64,000 bases of DNA from an uncultured Roseobacter sp. (GCA_947501635.1 CANMWT010000002.1:310001-374000), one strand, 5' to 3'. Numbered from the stretch's first letter, positions 38,628 to 47,933 are shown. The notes: a model not told the origin generated them from the sequence alone. Numbers and translations: made by a program.

Positions 38628-40184
38628 ATGAAACGATTCCTGACAGCGACGGCAGCGTTTGCCGTGACGGGCAGCATGGCGGTGGCAGACTACAGCCTGA
38701 CCATTCTGCACACAAACGACTTTCATGCGCGCTTTGAGCCGATCAGCAAGTATGACAGCGGCTGCTCTGCGGAGGATGACGCGGAAGGCAAGTGCTTTGG
38801 CGGCTCTGCACGGCTGGTGACGGCCGTCGCCGAGGCGCGTGCACGCAGCAACAACGCGATCCTCGTGGATGGCGGCGACCAGTTTCAGGGCACTTTGTTC
38901 TATACATACTACAAGGGAGCGCTTGCCGCTGAGATGATGAACAAACTGGGCTATGACGCGATGACCGTGGGCAACCATGAGTTTGACGACGGGCCCGAGG
39001 TGCTGCGTGGGTTTATGGATGCGGTTGAGTTCCCTGTCCTGATGTCAAACGCGGATGTCACGCGTGAGCCTTTGCTGGCCGACAAACTGCCTAAGTCCGT
39101 TGTTATCGAGCGCGGAGGAGAGAAGCTGGGGCTGATCGGTCTGACGCCGCAGGACACGGACGAGCTTGCCTCTCCTGGCGATAACATCACCTTTTCGGAT
39201 CCGGTTGCCGCCGTTCAGGGTGAGGTGGACAAGCTGACCGCGCAAGGGGTGAACAAGATCATCGTCCTGAGCCACTCAGGCTATGGTGTGGACCAGCGGG
39301 TTGCGGCCGAGACCACGGGCGTTGATGTGATCGTCGGTGGGCATTCCAACACGCTGCTGTCCAACACCAGTGACCGCGCGGCTGGGCCTTATCCGACGAT
39401 GGTCGGGAATACGGCTATTGTTCAGGCCTATGCATACGGGAAGTTTCTGGGCGAGTTGAATGTCACCTTCGATGATGCCGGAAATCTGACAGAGGCTACG
39501 GGCGAGCCGCTGATTATGGATGCGGCGGTGACGGCAGATGCCGCGACAGTTGCGCGCATCGCCGAAGCGGCGGCCCCGCTGGAGGAAATCCGCAACCGTG
39601 TTGTTGCCGAGACCGCAACAGAGATTGTCGGCGTGCGGGAAGAGTGCCGGGCGCGCGAATGTGCGATGGGCAATTTGATTGCCGATGCCATGCTTGACCG
39701 TGTGCGGGATCAGGGCATTGACGTTGCGATCCAGAACGGTGGCGGCATCCGCGCCAGTATTGACGCGGGTGAAGTCACAATGGGTGAAGTACTGACTGTT
39801 CTGCCCTTCCAGAACACCTTGAGCACCTTTCAGGTGACGGGCGCTACGATTATCGCAGCCTTGGAAAACGGGGTCAGCCAGCACGAAGACGGGGCAGGGC
39901 GTTTTCCACAAGTGGCCGGGATGAGCTTTGCATTCGACCTGTCCAAAGAGCCGGGCAGTCGTATCAGCGATGTGATGGTGGGCGGTGCACCAATTGATCC
40001 TGACAAAGTCTATGGCGTCGTTTCCAACAATTACGTGCGCAATGGCGGAGACGGATACGATATGTTCAAAAGCGCTATGAATGCTTATGACTTCGGGCCT
40101 GATCTTGCAGATGTCACGGCAGAGTTCATGGCTGCTGGGGGCGCTTACACGCCCTATCTCGATGGTCGCATCACGATGAAGTAG
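38628..40184 (+). CDS. periplasmic 5'-nucleotidase / UshA-type metallophosphatase
   Basis: Exported phosphatase of 518 residues that releases phosphate from nucleotides or sugar nucleotides. A signal peptide (cleavage after GSMAVA) is followed by the two-metal catalytic domain with HTNDFHARFEP, VDGGDQFQG, GNHEFDDGP, LSHSGYG and GGHSNTLL. The C-terminal substrate-binding domain has NGGGIRASIDAGEVT and GGDGYDMF. All metal ligands are present. It is a single gene ending at a strong terminator. It could supply nucleosides to the salvage enzymes encoded elsewhere in the window, though there is no direct link. Confidence 0.93.
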   Translation: MKRFLTATAAFAVTGSMAVADYSLTILHTNDFHARFEPISKYDSGCSAEDDAEGKCFGGSARLVTAVAEARARSNNAILVDGGDQFQGTLFYTYYKGALAAEMMNKLGYDAMTVGNHEFDDGPEVLRGFMDAVEFPVLMSNADVTREPLLADKLPKSVVIERGGEKLGLIGLTPQDTDELASPGDNITFSDPVAAVQGEVDKLTAQGVNKIIVLSHSGYGVDQRVAAETTGVDVIVGGHSNTLLSNTSDRAAGPYPTMVGNTAIVQAYAYGKFLGELNVTFDDAGNLTEATGEPLIMDAAVTADAATVARIAEAAAPLEEIRNRVVAETATEIVGVREECRARECAMGNLIADAMLDRVRDQGIDVAIQNGGGIRASIDAGEVTMGEVLTVLPFQNTLSTFQVTGATIIAALENGVSQHEDGAGRFPQVAGMSFAFDLSKEPGSRISDVMVGGAPIDPDKVYGVVSNNYVRNGGDGYDMFKSAMNAYDFGPDLADVTAEFMAAGGAYTPYLDGRITMK

Positions 40185-40208
40185 CGGCGCTTGCAGAGGC
40201 CGCGGCAC

Positions 40209-40243
40209 AAAACGCGCCGGTCTTTGGCCCGGCGCGTTTTTTT
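40209..40243 (+). terminator. terminator after the 5'-nucleotidase gene
   Basis: A 9-bp perfect stem, ACGCGCCGG (40212-40220) with CCGGCGCGT (40229-40237), has an 8-base loop and a run of seven T. It lies 25 bases after the nucleotidase stop. Confidence 0.9.
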
Positions 40244-40285
40244 ATGCGCTGGTGCGCGCGCGCCGGGCGGTTTATTCTGCTATGC

Positions 40286-40951
40286 ATGTGCGGACGCTTT
40301 GCTATTACCCTGCCCACTGATGCCATGGCACAACTTTTCGAGGCGCAACCGGCCAATGATTTGCCTGAGGTGCCGAACTATAACGTGTGCCCGACAAACA
40401 GCATCCACGCGGTGACCGGCGGAGCGGAAAGCAACCGTAAACTTGTGTCGATGCGGTGGGGCTTTATCCCGAAGTGGTACAAGAAGCCAAACGGCGGACC
40501 GCTGCTTATTAATGCCCGTGCTGAAAGCCTTGCCGAAAAACCCGCTTTCCGCGAAGCGGCCCGCGCACGCCGCGCGCTTGTTGTGGCCTCCGGATTCTAT
40601 GAATGGACCAAGACACCGGACGATGCACGCGACCCGTGGTACATCAGACCCTCTGACGGCGGAGCCCTTGTTATGGCGGCGGTCTGGCAGGACTGGGTGG
40701 ATGCACAAGGTCAGACCCTGCGGTGTTGCGCGATTGTGACGACAGCGGCCAACGAGACCATGTCACGGATTCATCACCGCATGCCTGTGATCCTGCGGCG
40801 CGAAGACTGGCCTTTGTGGCTGGGGGAAGCTGGCCATGGTGCAGCGCGGTTAATGCAGGCAGCCCCGGAAGATGCGCTTGAGTTTTATCGTGTGGATCGT
40901 GCCGTGAATTCCAACAGGGCATCGGGCCCCGACCTCGTCCAGCCGCTGTGA
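40286..40951 (+). CDS. SRAP domain protein (HMCES/YedK family)
   Basis: Covalently shields abasic sites in single-stranded DNA by forming a thiazolidine link through the N-terminal Cys. The 221 residues start MCGRFA, so Cys becomes residue 1 after Met removal. Other active-site parts, LLINARAES (Asn), SGFYEWTK (Glu) and IHHRMPVIL (His), are all present. The ATG at 40286 is required by this chemistry; upstream starts in the frame would bury the Cys. It is a single gene followed by a hairpin. Confidence 0.95.
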   Translation: MCGRFAITLPTDAMAQLFEAQPANDLPEVPNYNVCPTNSIHAVTGGAESNRKLVSMRWGFIPKWYKKPNGGPLLINARAESLAEKPAFREAARARRALVVASGFYEWTKTPDDARDPWYIRPSDGGALVMAAVWQDWVDAQGQTLRCCAIVTTAANETMSRIHHRMPVILRREDWPLWLGEAGHGAARLMQAAPEDALEFYRVDRAVNSNRASGPDLVQPL

Positions 40952-40965
40952 ATGGGAACACAACC

Positions 40966-40987
40966 GGTCCCATCCTGCGATGGGACC
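40966..40987. terminator. hairpin between the SRAP and cupredoxin genes
   Basis: A 9-bp perfect stem, GGTCCCATC with GATGGGACC, closes a 4-base loop. There is no T run on either side. Its place between two convergent stops suggests a transcription end or mRNA 3' protection. Confidence 0.55.
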
Positions 40988-41007
40988 ATTACTCGTTACC
41001 AAACGCG

Positions 41008-41352
41008 TCAGTCGGCGACGTTCGGTCGAGTGAGATCAAGCTGCCCGGTGATCTTCGTTTCGCTCATGCCGTAGTACGCACCGCCCATATCGGGCTCAAT
41101 CGTCACCAACAACTCTTCGCCATGGGCAAGGGCGCGTGTGGCCCAGTTGCCCTGTGCATGGAAGATTGCGTGATCGCGGCCGCTCTCGTTGACGAACCGC
41201 ACGACATCTCCTGCAACGACCGTGGTATTCTGAGGAAAATAGGCACTTTCCAGAATGATCACGATGTGCTCATCCGCCGCGCTGGCAGCAAGTCCGGGCA
41301 GGACCAATCCAAAGGTTAACAGGGGAACTCGTAACAGGTTTTTGAGCAGCAA
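41008..41352 (-). CDS. exported cupredoxin-like protein
   Basis: About 114 residues: a signal peptide (LRVPLLTFGLVLPGLAASA), then a plastocyanin/cupredoxin-type beta domain of about 90 residues (FPQNTTVVAGDVVRFVNESGRDHAIFHAQG ... MGGAYYGMSE). Candidate copper ligands are His in DHAIFH and a late Met, but the Cys-x-His pair of true blue-copper proteins is not seen, so copper binding is uncertain. There is no ATG in the frame. I propose the TTG at 41352, which follows AGGA and begins the signal peptide; the frame is open to 41421. Confidence 0.7.
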   Translation of the reverse strand: MLLKNLLRVPLLTFGLVLPGLAASAADEHIVIILESAYFPQNTTVVAGDVVRFVNESGRDHAIFHAQGNWATRALAHGEELLVTIEPDMGGAYYGMSETKITGQLDLTRPNVAD

Positions 41353-41781
41353 AACAAACAGTCCTATGATTGGTCCCACCCAATCGGCAGATACGAATAA
41401 TCTATCGATCAATTGGGACAATTAGAGGTCTTGCGGGTGGCGCGCCAGCGGCAAACGCAGACCGTACAGAGTGTTTCCCAACAGCGGATAATTGGCGAAA
41501 TATGGCAAGCCTGCCCGGATGGAGCGGGCGAAACAAACAAATGCGACGAAACCGAGACGTATGTGACGGGATGTAGGCGCAGGCGCGCGTCAATTGAGGT
41601 GCCTGCACGGCAACTTTCCAGCAGTTCACGCGTCGCGGGAATGCCTGTCAGGCCGCATTTGCGGCCCTTGTCATTCGGCGGTGAGGTGCTGATCTTAGCA
41701 GGGCACGCGGGGACTTTTGCCTCTTGCAACCCAGTGATAGGGTAGTAGGACTGCAACATTCAGGGAGCGAAGGGGAGAGCT
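41353..41781. other. 429-base divergent region upstream of gcdH
   Basis: Separates the cupredoxin-like gene from glutaryl-CoA dehydrogenase. Open frames exist on both strands, but their products are Arg/Cys-rich with no recognisable family, so I do not call a gene. Many alphaproteobacteria carry a LysR regulator beside gcdH; no remnant of one is evident here. Confidence 0.45.
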
Positions 41782-43005
41782 ATGAACGTTGAAAGCCCGA
41801 TTCTGAAAGAAAAGGATGCCCCTGATCTGGGAGCATTTGACTGGTCCGACCCGTTTCGCCTGACCGACCAGTTGGCTGAAGACGAGCGTATGATTCAGGA
41901 CAGCGCTGCTGCCTATGCGCAGGAAAAGCTGCAACCTCGGGTGATAGCCGCCTACGCCAGCGAGGCCGTCGAACCAGAAATTTTCCGCGAAATGGGTGAT
42001 ATGGGGCTGTTGGGTATCACGCTGCCCGAGGCCTATGGCGGTCTGGGCGGGTCATATGTGTCCTACGGGCTGGTCGCGCGCGAAATCGAACGGGTGGATT
42101 CCGGATATCGTTCCATGATGTCCGTTCAGTCGTCGCTGGTGATCTATCCGATCTATGCCTACGGTTCGGAAGCGCAACGCACCAAGTATCTGCCAAAACT
42201 CTGCTCTGGAGAGTGGATCGGTTGTTTTGGGCTGACCGAACCCGATGCCGGTTCCGATCCCGCGGGTATGAAAACACGCGCTGAAAAGACAGCCACCGGA
42301 TACAAGCTGACGGGCGCCAAGATGTGGATATCGAACGCGCCGATCGCAGATGTTTTTGTCGTCTGGGCAAAATCCGAGGCCCATGGTGGCAAAATCCGCG
42401 GGTTTATTCTGGAAAAGGGCATGGGTGGTCTGTCCGCCCCGAAAGTCGGCAACAAGCTGAGCTTGCGTGCCTCTGTGACAGGCGAAATCGTAATGGACGG
42501 TGTTGAGGTCGGTGAGGAAGCGCTCTTGCCGCATGTGCAAGGTCTCAAAGGGCCGTTTGGCTGTCTGAACCGTGCGCGCTACGGTATCTCTTGGGGGGTC
42601 ATGGGGGCGGCGGAGTTCTGTTGGCATGCCGCGCGGCAGTATGGGCTTGACCGTCACCAGTTTGGCAAGCCGATTGCAGGCACTCAGCTGTTCCAGAAGA
42701 AGCTGGCGGATATGCAGACAGAGATTGCATTGGGTCTGCAGGGCTCGCTACAGGTCGGCCGACTTATGGATGACGCGAAAGCCGCGCCCGAGATGATCTC
42801 GATCATGAAGCGTAACAACTGCGGCAAGGCACTGGATATTGCGCGGATGGCGCGCGACATGCATGGCGGAAACGGCATCAGCGGCGAGTTTCAGGTGATC
42901 CGACATATGATGAACCTTGAAACAGTAAACACCTATGAGGGGACCCACGACATTCATGCGTTGATCCTCGGGCGTGCCCAGACTGGCGTGCAGGCTTTTT
43001 TCTGA
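41782..43005 (+). CDS. gcdH: glutaryl-CoA dehydrogenase
   Basis: Oxidises and decarboxylates glutaryl-CoA to crotonyl-CoA in lysine and tryptophan breakdown. The 407 residues carry FAD motifs [17 protein letters not shown] and the very characteristic C-terminal [17 protein letters not shown] with the catalytic Glu. The Arg and Ser residues that recognise the substrate carboxylate lie in the conserved [15 protein letters not shown] region. GGGGAG precedes the ATG at 41782. Its partner CoA-transferase gene is not next to it. Confidence 0.95.
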   Translation: MNVESPILKEKDAPDLGAFDWSDPFRLTDQLAEDERMIQDSAAAYAQEKLQPRVIAAYASEAVEPEIFREMGDMGLLGITLPEAYGGLGGSYVSYGLVAREIERVDSGYRSMMSVQSSLVIYPIYAYGSEAQRTKYLPKLCSGEWIGCFGLTEPDAGSDPAGMKTRAEKTATGYKLTGAKMWISNAPIADVFVVWAKSEAHGGKIRGFILEKGMGGLSAPKVGNKLSLRASVTGEIVMDGVEVGEEALLPHVQGLKGPFGCLNRARYGISWGVMGAAEFCWHAARQYGLDRHQFGKPIAGTQLFQKKLADMQTEIALGLQGSLQVGRLMDDAKAAPEMISIMKRNNCGKALDIARMARDMHGGNGISGEFQVIRHMMNLETVNTYEGTHDIHALILGRAQTGVQAFF

Positions 43006-43243
43006 TCCTGTCTGTCTTGATTCGGTGCAAGACCGTTTCCTGCGCTTCGTTCACACAACTTTACGCGCGTAAACTATCGCTTCTGCTGCGATATGCAGGC
43101 CCCCGGATTTTTGAGGGAAAGTTATTTATTTCAGGTGCTTACGTTTTTTTGCACACGTGTGCAAAATTCTCTTGCCAAAATGCCCCTCTGGTCGCTAGCG
43201 TCAAAGGCAGCGCAAAAAGCGTGCTGCGCCAGCAGGGGGATCT
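43006..43243 (+). other. 238-base promoter region of the ABC/SnoaL operon
   Basis: AT-richer than its surroundings. It holds the LacI-type palindrome at 43147-43166 and an AGGGGGA ribosome site before the ATP-binding protein gene. No further gene is seen. Confidence 0.6.
43147..43166. promoter_or_regulatory. perfect 20-bp LacI-type operator palindrome
   Basis: The arms TTTTGCACAC and GTGTGCAAAA are exact reverse complements with a central CG, the form bound by LacI-family dimers. It lies 78 bases before the first gene of the operon that also encodes a LacI regulator. No second copy was found in the window. Confidence 0.8.
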
Positions 43244-44299
43244 ATGGCCGAAATACAACTGCGAAACGTGAACAAGCGTTGGGGCAGCTTCGTAGGTGTC
43301 GACAACTTTGATCTGACCATCGCCGATCAGGAGTTCTTGGTGCTGTTGGGGCCCTCGGGCTGTGGCAAGACGACGACCATGCGCATGATCGCGGGTCTTG
43401 AAGATGCCACCGAAGGCGAGATCGTGATTGACGGTCGCGTAGTGAATGATCTGGACCCCAAAGACAGGGATGTCGCGATGGTGTTCCAGTCTTACGGCCT
43501 TTATCCGAACATGAATGTCTATGAGAACATTCGCTTTCCGCTGAAAGTGCGCAAGGTGCCGGATGCGGAACATGACGAACGGGTGCGCCGCGCCTCTGCC
43601 ATGGTGGAGCTGGATGATTTCTTGCACCGCAAACCTGCCGAATTGTCAGGCGGGCAGCGACAGCGGGTTGCCCTGGCCCGTGCAATCGTGCGCGAACCAA
43701 ACGTATTTTTAATGGATGAACCGCTCTCCAACCTCGACGCCAAGCTGCGGGTCTCGACCCGTGCGCAGATCAAAAATCTCAGCCATGAACTCAAGGTGAC
43801 CACGGTCTATGTGACGCACGACCAGATCGAGGCCATGACGCTCGCAGACCGTGTCGTTGTCATGAAGCAAGGCAAGGTTCAGCAAGTCGGCACGCCGACG
43901 GACATCTATGACAACCCGGCAAACACATTCGTTGCCAGCTTTATCGGCAGCCCCGCGATGAACCTTATGGATGGCGAGGTGTCGGGTGGAACCTTCACCG
44001 GCACCAATGTCTCGATCAGCGATCTCAACGCGCCCGATGGCCCTGTGACCTTGGGCTTTCGCGCCGAAGATGCAGCGCTGGCCGAAGATGGCCAAGGGCA
44101 GATCAGCGCCCCGATTTACACGATCGAGCTCTTGGGGGATGCGACCATGCTGACTGTGCGCGCGGGTGGACAATTGGTTTCGGTGAAGGCGCACAAGGAA
44201 TTCCGGGCGGAGATTGGCGATATGATCTCATTCGCCGTGCCGCAGACAATTTGCCACTTGTTTGACAAGGACAGCGGGATGCGGATCGGCATTTCCTGA
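43244..44299 (+). CDS. CUT1-type sugar ABC transporter ATP-binding protein
   Basis: A 351-residue ATPase of the MalK/UgpC group that drives import through the two permeases encoded downstream. Walker A GPSGCGKTT is at 36-44, the signature LSGGQRQR follows, and Walker B FLMDEPLSNLD is next, with a TOBE-type C-terminal regulatory domain from about 240 (VTLGFRAEDA). The ATG at 43244 follows AGGGGGA. It is the first gene of the operon behind the 20-bp operator. The order ATPase, binding protein, permeases is unusual for CUT1 systems, which mostly start with the binding protein. Confidence 0.94.
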   Translation: MAEIQLRNVNKRWGSFVGVDNFDLTIADQEFLVLLGPSGCGKTTTMRMIAGLEDATEGEIVIDGRVVNDLDPKDRDVAMVFQSYGLYPNMNVYENIRFPLKVRKVPDAEHDERVRRASAMVELDDFLHRKPAELSGGQRQRVALARAIVREPNVFLMDEPLSNLDAKLRVSTRAQIKNLSHELKVTTVYVTHDQIEAMTLADRVVVMKQGKVQQVGTPTDIYDNPANTFVASFIGSPAMNLMDGEVSGGTFTGTNVSISDLNAPDGPVTLGFRAEDAALAEDGQGQISAPIYTIELLGDATMLTVRAGGQLVSVKAHKEFRAEIGDMISFAVPQTICHLFDKDSGMRIGIS

Positions 44300-44308
44300 C
44301 CACCTTCA

Positions 44309-44358
44309 AGCCCGGGGTTTCGGGCCAACAAAAGGGTGCAGACTTGCAAGATGCACCC
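44309..44358 (+). promoter_or_regulatory. intercistronic stem-loops before the binding-protein gene
   Basis: Two small inverted repeats lie in series: GCCCG/CGGGC (44310-44314 with 44321-44325) and GGGTGCA/TGCACCC (44334-44340 with 44352-44358). They sit between the ATPase stop and the binding-protein start, where they could protect the transcript of the more abundant binding protein. Confidence 0.5.
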
Positions 44359-44385
44359 CACCCAACTGCAACAGGGAGTTTGCAT

Positions 44386-45606
44386 ATGTTTTTGAAAAGA
44401 ATCGCACTGGCCGGCGCTGTGTCACTCATGGGGAGTGCGGCATTTGCGGCATGTTCCTATGAGAACGAAGTGCCGATTAAATCGCTGAGCGCGGGATTTG
44501 AAGCGTGGAAGGCCGTGACCGATGCAATGGCGGAGTGCGGCAATTTCCAGGCTGAGCTGGATCAGGAGTTCCGCACCAAGCAGCCGGCCGCTTTCGAAGC
44601 GAACCCGTCGCTATACCAAATCGGTGGTGTGTCCAACGGCACGATCACCCCGCTCTTGAACGCAGGCACCATCCGCCCCTTGGACGATCTGGTGGAAAAA
44701 TACGGTCAGAACCTGAGCCCAAACCAGTTGATCCGCGTGAACGGCCAGATCATGGCGATCGCGATGATGGTCAACACGCAACACCTGATGTACCGCTCCG
44801 ATATCCTGGCTGATCTGGGTATTGAAACGCCAACCTCCTGGGATGAAGTCTACGCAGCTGCTGCGCAGATCAAAGAAGCCGGTGTCGTCGACTATCCGCT
44901 TGGCGCGACGATGAAGTCAGGTTGGAACCTCGCACAGGAATTCGTCAACATGTACCCGGGCTTCGGAGGCGTTTTCTTTAACGAAAACAATACGACGGCA
45001 GTAAATTCCGAAGCTGGGATGAAAGCTTTGGCCACAATGCAAAAAGCACTGGAATACACCGACCCTGAAGTTCTTGTCAGTGACAGCACATATGTGCAGC
45101 AGCAATTCCAGCAGGGCAAAATCGCTATGGCCAACCTATGGGCAAGCCGTGCCGGTGCCATGAACGACGAGGCCGAAAGTCAGGTTGTTGGCAAAGTTGC
45201 GATGGCAGCCGCTCCTGTTGCCATGGAAGGCGGTGCGCCTGCGACAACGCTGTGGTGGGACGGTATCGTCATCGCCAAGAACATCTCGGACGAAGAAGCT
45301 GATGCCGCTTTCCGTCTCGCGATGGAGGGTCTCGACAGTGAAATGGTGCAGGGTGCCAATGATGCAGCCATCTGGCTTGTGCCCGGCTATGAGCCCAATG
45401 AGATTGCCGTCGGAGCGATTGCAACCGCGACTGCAAACCCAGCACCTCCCGCGTACCCATCCACAACTCAGATGGGCCTGTTGCACACGGCATTGGGCAA
45501 CGAACTGCCTGCTTTCCTGACCGGAGAGCGTGACGCTGCAGCAACGCTGGTGGCAATTGAAGAGGCCTACACAACGTCCGCCAAGGAAGCTGGCGTTCTT
45601 CAATAA
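44386..45606 (+). CDS. ABC transporter substrate-binding protein (CUT1 family)
   Basis: Periplasmic receptor of 406 residues that delivers the substrate to the permeases. The signal peptide MFLKRIALAGAVSLMGSAAF ends with a cleavage site near AFA-AC. The mature protein has the extracellular solute-binding family 1 pattern (FEANPSLYQIGGVSNGTITPLL; NTQHLMYRSDILADLGIETP; GKIAMANLWASRAG). The ligand is not evident; an early mature Cys may pair or carry lipid. The ATG at 44386 follows GGGAG; a TTG at 44344 is less likely. Hairpins on both sides suggest separate mRNA stability. Confidence 0.93.
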   Translation: MFLKRIALAGAVSLMGSAAFAACSYENEVPIKSLSAGFEAWKAVTDAMAECGNFQAELDQEFRTKQPAAFEANPSLYQIGGVSNGTITPLLNAGTIRPLDDLVEKYGQNLSPNQLIRVNGQIMAIAMMVNTQHLMYRSDILADLGIETPTSWDEVYAAAAQIKEAGVVDYPLGATMKSGWNLAQEFVNMYPGFGGVFFNENNTTAVNSEAGMKALATMQKALEYTDPEVLVSDSTYVQQQFQQGKIAMANLWASRAGAMNDEAESQVVGKVAMAAAPVAMEGGAPATTLWWDGIVIAKNISDEEADAAFRLAMEGLDSEMVQGANDAAIWLVPGYEPNEIAVGAIATATANPAPPAYPSTTQMGLLHTALGNELPAFLTGERDAAATLVAIEEAYTTSAKEAGVLQ

Positions 45607-45615
45607 GCAATTCCG

Positions 45616-45640
45616 CCGGTCGGGGCGCTGTCCCGGCCGG
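45616..45640 (+). promoter_or_regulatory. intercistronic hairpin after the binding-protein gene
   Basis: A 9-bp stem (45616-45624 with 45632-45640, one T-G pair) closes a 7-base loop and has no T run. Such hairpins behind binding-protein genes usually stabilise that message over the permease part. Confidence 0.6.
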
Positions 45641-45736
45641 TACCCCGCCTGCCTGCTTTACCGACCGATACGCTTCTTTCGGTCCGTCAAGCTGGCATCC
45701 GCCTGAACAGCCGCAGCAAGCCGCAAGGAGTGGCCC

Positions 45737-46762
45737 ATGAAATTCAAGACCTTCGCAGCCTTTGTCGGCCCGTCCGTCTTTATGATGCTGTTGTTTATCG
45801 CCGCTCCGTTGGTCAGCGTGTTTGTCCAGAGCTTTCAGGTAACACAACCGATCCTCGAGCAAGTTGAAGTCGAGACATGTACGCCGGGCTTTCTGACCCA
45901 GACCTGCACCACCGAAACCAAGACGATACCGGTGCTGGACGAGAATGGCAAAACGCTGACGGAAACCCGCTGGGTCGGCCTGCAAAGCTATCAGAACGTT
46001 CTGCAGATGGACAAGTTCTGGGAGGCCGTTGGCAACGGCAGCTGGAATGATATCATGCAAATCGATTTCTGGAAGGCACTACGCTTTACCCTGTCCTTCA
46101 CACTGCTGACGCTGCCCCTCGTGATTGGCGTGGGCCTCGCGATTGCTCTGGCGGTGAATAATGCGACCCGCGCCATTCGCGGGCCCATCATCTTCGTGTC
46201 GCTTCTGCCCTTCATTATCACACCCGTCATCGGATCGCTCTCGATCTACTGGCTCTTTGTCGGGGATGGTATCCTGACAGCCATGATGGAGCGTTGGACT
46301 GGCACCAATATTTCCATGTTTGCCCAGGCCTGGACCATCGAGTTGCTGATGTATTTCTACCGCGTCTGGCACGTGGCTCCCTTCGCTTTCGTGATTTTTT
46401 ACGCTGGTTTACAAACGGTGAACATGGACACGCTGGAATCTGCCGTGATCGACGGGGCAAGCCGTTGGGAGCGTCTGCGCCATGTGATAATCCCGCACCT
46501 CATGCCGCTCATTATCTTCATTGCGCTTATTCACCTGATGGACTGCTACCGTGTCTTCGAAGAGATCGTCGGCTTCCGCAGCCAGGCGCATGTGATTTCC
46601 CTGCAGTGGCTGACCTACGACTTCATGACACCTGATGACGCGGGCAACCGTGCGATCAGCCGGGCGTCGGCATCGGCCATGCTGACAATGATCGGGATTG
46701 TCTTCCTTCTGATCCTGCCACTGCGCCGTACATGGCGCGACCACAAGGGGAGTTCGCACTGA
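45737..46762 (+). CDS. ABC transporter permease (MalF-like)
   Basis: A 341-residue inner-membrane permease with six or more spans and the ATPase-contact EAA loop ESAVIDGASRWERLRHVIIPHLMP. After the first span it has a periplasmic loop of about 80 residues with two Cys close together (VETCTPGFLTQTCTTE), possibly a disulfide-bonded cap. That is longer than usual for CUT1 permeases outside MalF. AAGGAG lies before the ATG at 45737. The second permease starts within its stop codon (TGATG). Confidence 0.92.
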   Translation: MKFKTFAAFVGPSVFMMLLFIAAPLVSVFVQSFQVTQPILEQVEVETCTPGFLTQTCTTETKTIPVLDENGKTLTETRWVGLQSYQNVLQMDKFWEAVGNGSWNDIMQIDFWKALRFTLSFTLLTLPLVIGVGLAIALAVNNATRAIRGPIIFVSLLPFIITPVIGSLSIYWLFVGDGILTAMMERWTGTNISMFAQAWTIELLMYFYRVWHVAPFAFVIFYAGLQTVNMDTLESAVIDGASRWERLRHVIIPHLMPLIIFIALIHLMDCYRVFEEIVGFRSQAHVISLQWLTYDFMTPDDAGNRAISRASASAMLTMIGIVFLLILPLRRTWRDHKGSSH

Positions 46763-47919
46763 TGTCGACCTCAAAGGCGATGCAGCAGTCTTTCGCGCTG
46801 CGCTTCTCTTCAGGCCTGTTTCTGGCCTTCTGGTGCCTGCTCGCGGCCTTTCCGATCTTCTGGATCGCGATCATGAGTTTCAAATCCCCCGTGGACGCTT
46901 TTGCAGCCAGCCCGTGGGATGTGATTACCGGCCCGGCGACGCGCGCCAATGGCGATGGCCTCTCGGTACTGGATATCGCGGTGGGGCTTGTAGTGCTCTA
47001 CTTTGCAATCCGCTGGGCCTTTACCCGCCTGCCGGGGCTGTTGCAGCAGTACTGCCCACCGGGCATGATCGTTCTGGGCTGGGTATTTGGCGCCATTCTC
47101 TACGCGATTGCCTTCGTATTGGTGTTCTTCAGCCTCATGCCCCTGATCCTGGGGGCGCTCAACAGCATAGCCGGCCCGCTGGGCACGCCGGTGCTGGGTC
47201 TGACAACGCAACACTATGTTGCCGTCTGGGCCGAGAATGAATTCTACCGAAACTTCCTGAATTCGATGCTGGTGACGGCAGGTGTTGTTACAGTATCGCT
47301 GACAGTGGGTACGCTTGCAGGTTACGGGCTTGCACGCTCTGGCTCCGATCTGGCGTTCTGGCTTTTGATCCTCGCACTGGTGTTTCGCGCGCTGCCGCAT
47401 TCGGTTCTCGTTGCAGGCTACCTGCCTGTCTTCATCAATTCGTCCGAAATCCTGCGCCCGATCTTTGGCGAAGGAGCGCCAACGCTCTACGGCCAACCCT
47501 GGGCAGTCATCGCCGTTCTTGTGGCGATCAACCAACCCTTCACCATCTGGATGCTACGCTCGTTTTTTCAGAACATTCCCGCCGAACTGGACGAAGCGGC
47601 GCGCGTGGACGGCTGCTCGCACTTTCAGGCCTTCCGGCGCGTCATCATGCCAGTGATGTGGCCCGGTGTTATTACGACTGGTCTGTTCAGCTTCCTGCTC
47701 GGCTACAACGATTTTCTTGTGACATCGCTTTTGCTCGATGCTCAAAATCAAACAATGGTGCCCGCCATCGCAGGATACTTCAATCGTGAAACCACAACCA
47801 CCGATCAGGTCGAAGCGGTTGCGGCAGCTGTATCGATTACCGCGCCCCTCTTCCTGTTGGTCATGGTCTTTCAAAGACAAATCGTCAGCGGCCTCACGGC
47901 AGGGGCCGTAAAAGGATAA
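46762..47919 (+). CDS. ABC transporter permease (MalG-like) with extra membrane segments
   Basis: Second permease, 385 residues. The core carries the usual NSMLVTAGVVTVSLTVGTLAGYGLAR and the EAA loop ELDEAARVDGCSHFQAFRRVIMPVMWP. MalG-type permeases are usually 270-300 residues. The surplus of about 90 lies between span 1 and the core, and contains two more hydrophobic stretches (about 70-85 and 105-135, LGWVFGAILYAIAFVLVFF). The start overlaps the previous stop. This enlarged form, together with the looped partner, points to an uncommon subfamily. Confidence 0.92.
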   Translation: MSTSKAMQQSFALRFSSGLFLAFWCLLAAFPIFWIAIMSFKSPVDAFAASPWDVITGPATRANGDGLSVLDIAVGLVVLYFAIRWAFTRLPGLLQQYCPPGMIVLGWVFGAILYAIAFVLVFFSLMPLILGALNSIAGPLGTPVLGLTTQHYVAVWAENEFYRNFLNSMLVTAGVVTVSLTVGTLAGYGLARSGSDLAFWLLILALVFRALPHSVLVAGYLPVFINSSEILRPIFGEGAPTLYGQPWAVIAVLVAINQPFTIWMLRSFFQNIPAELDEAARVDGCSHFQAFRRVIMPVMWPGVITTGLFSFLLGYNDFLVTSLLLDAQNQTMVPAIAGYFNRETTTTDQVEAVAAAVSITAPLFLLVMVFQRQIVSGLTAGAVKG

Positions 47920-47933
47920 ACCGCTCGCTCACT

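Noticed and set aside
41409-41759. Possible 116-residue gene, or LysR remnant, upstream of gcdH
   Set aside because: Cys/Arg-rich sequence with no helix-turn-helix pattern and competing frames on both strands.
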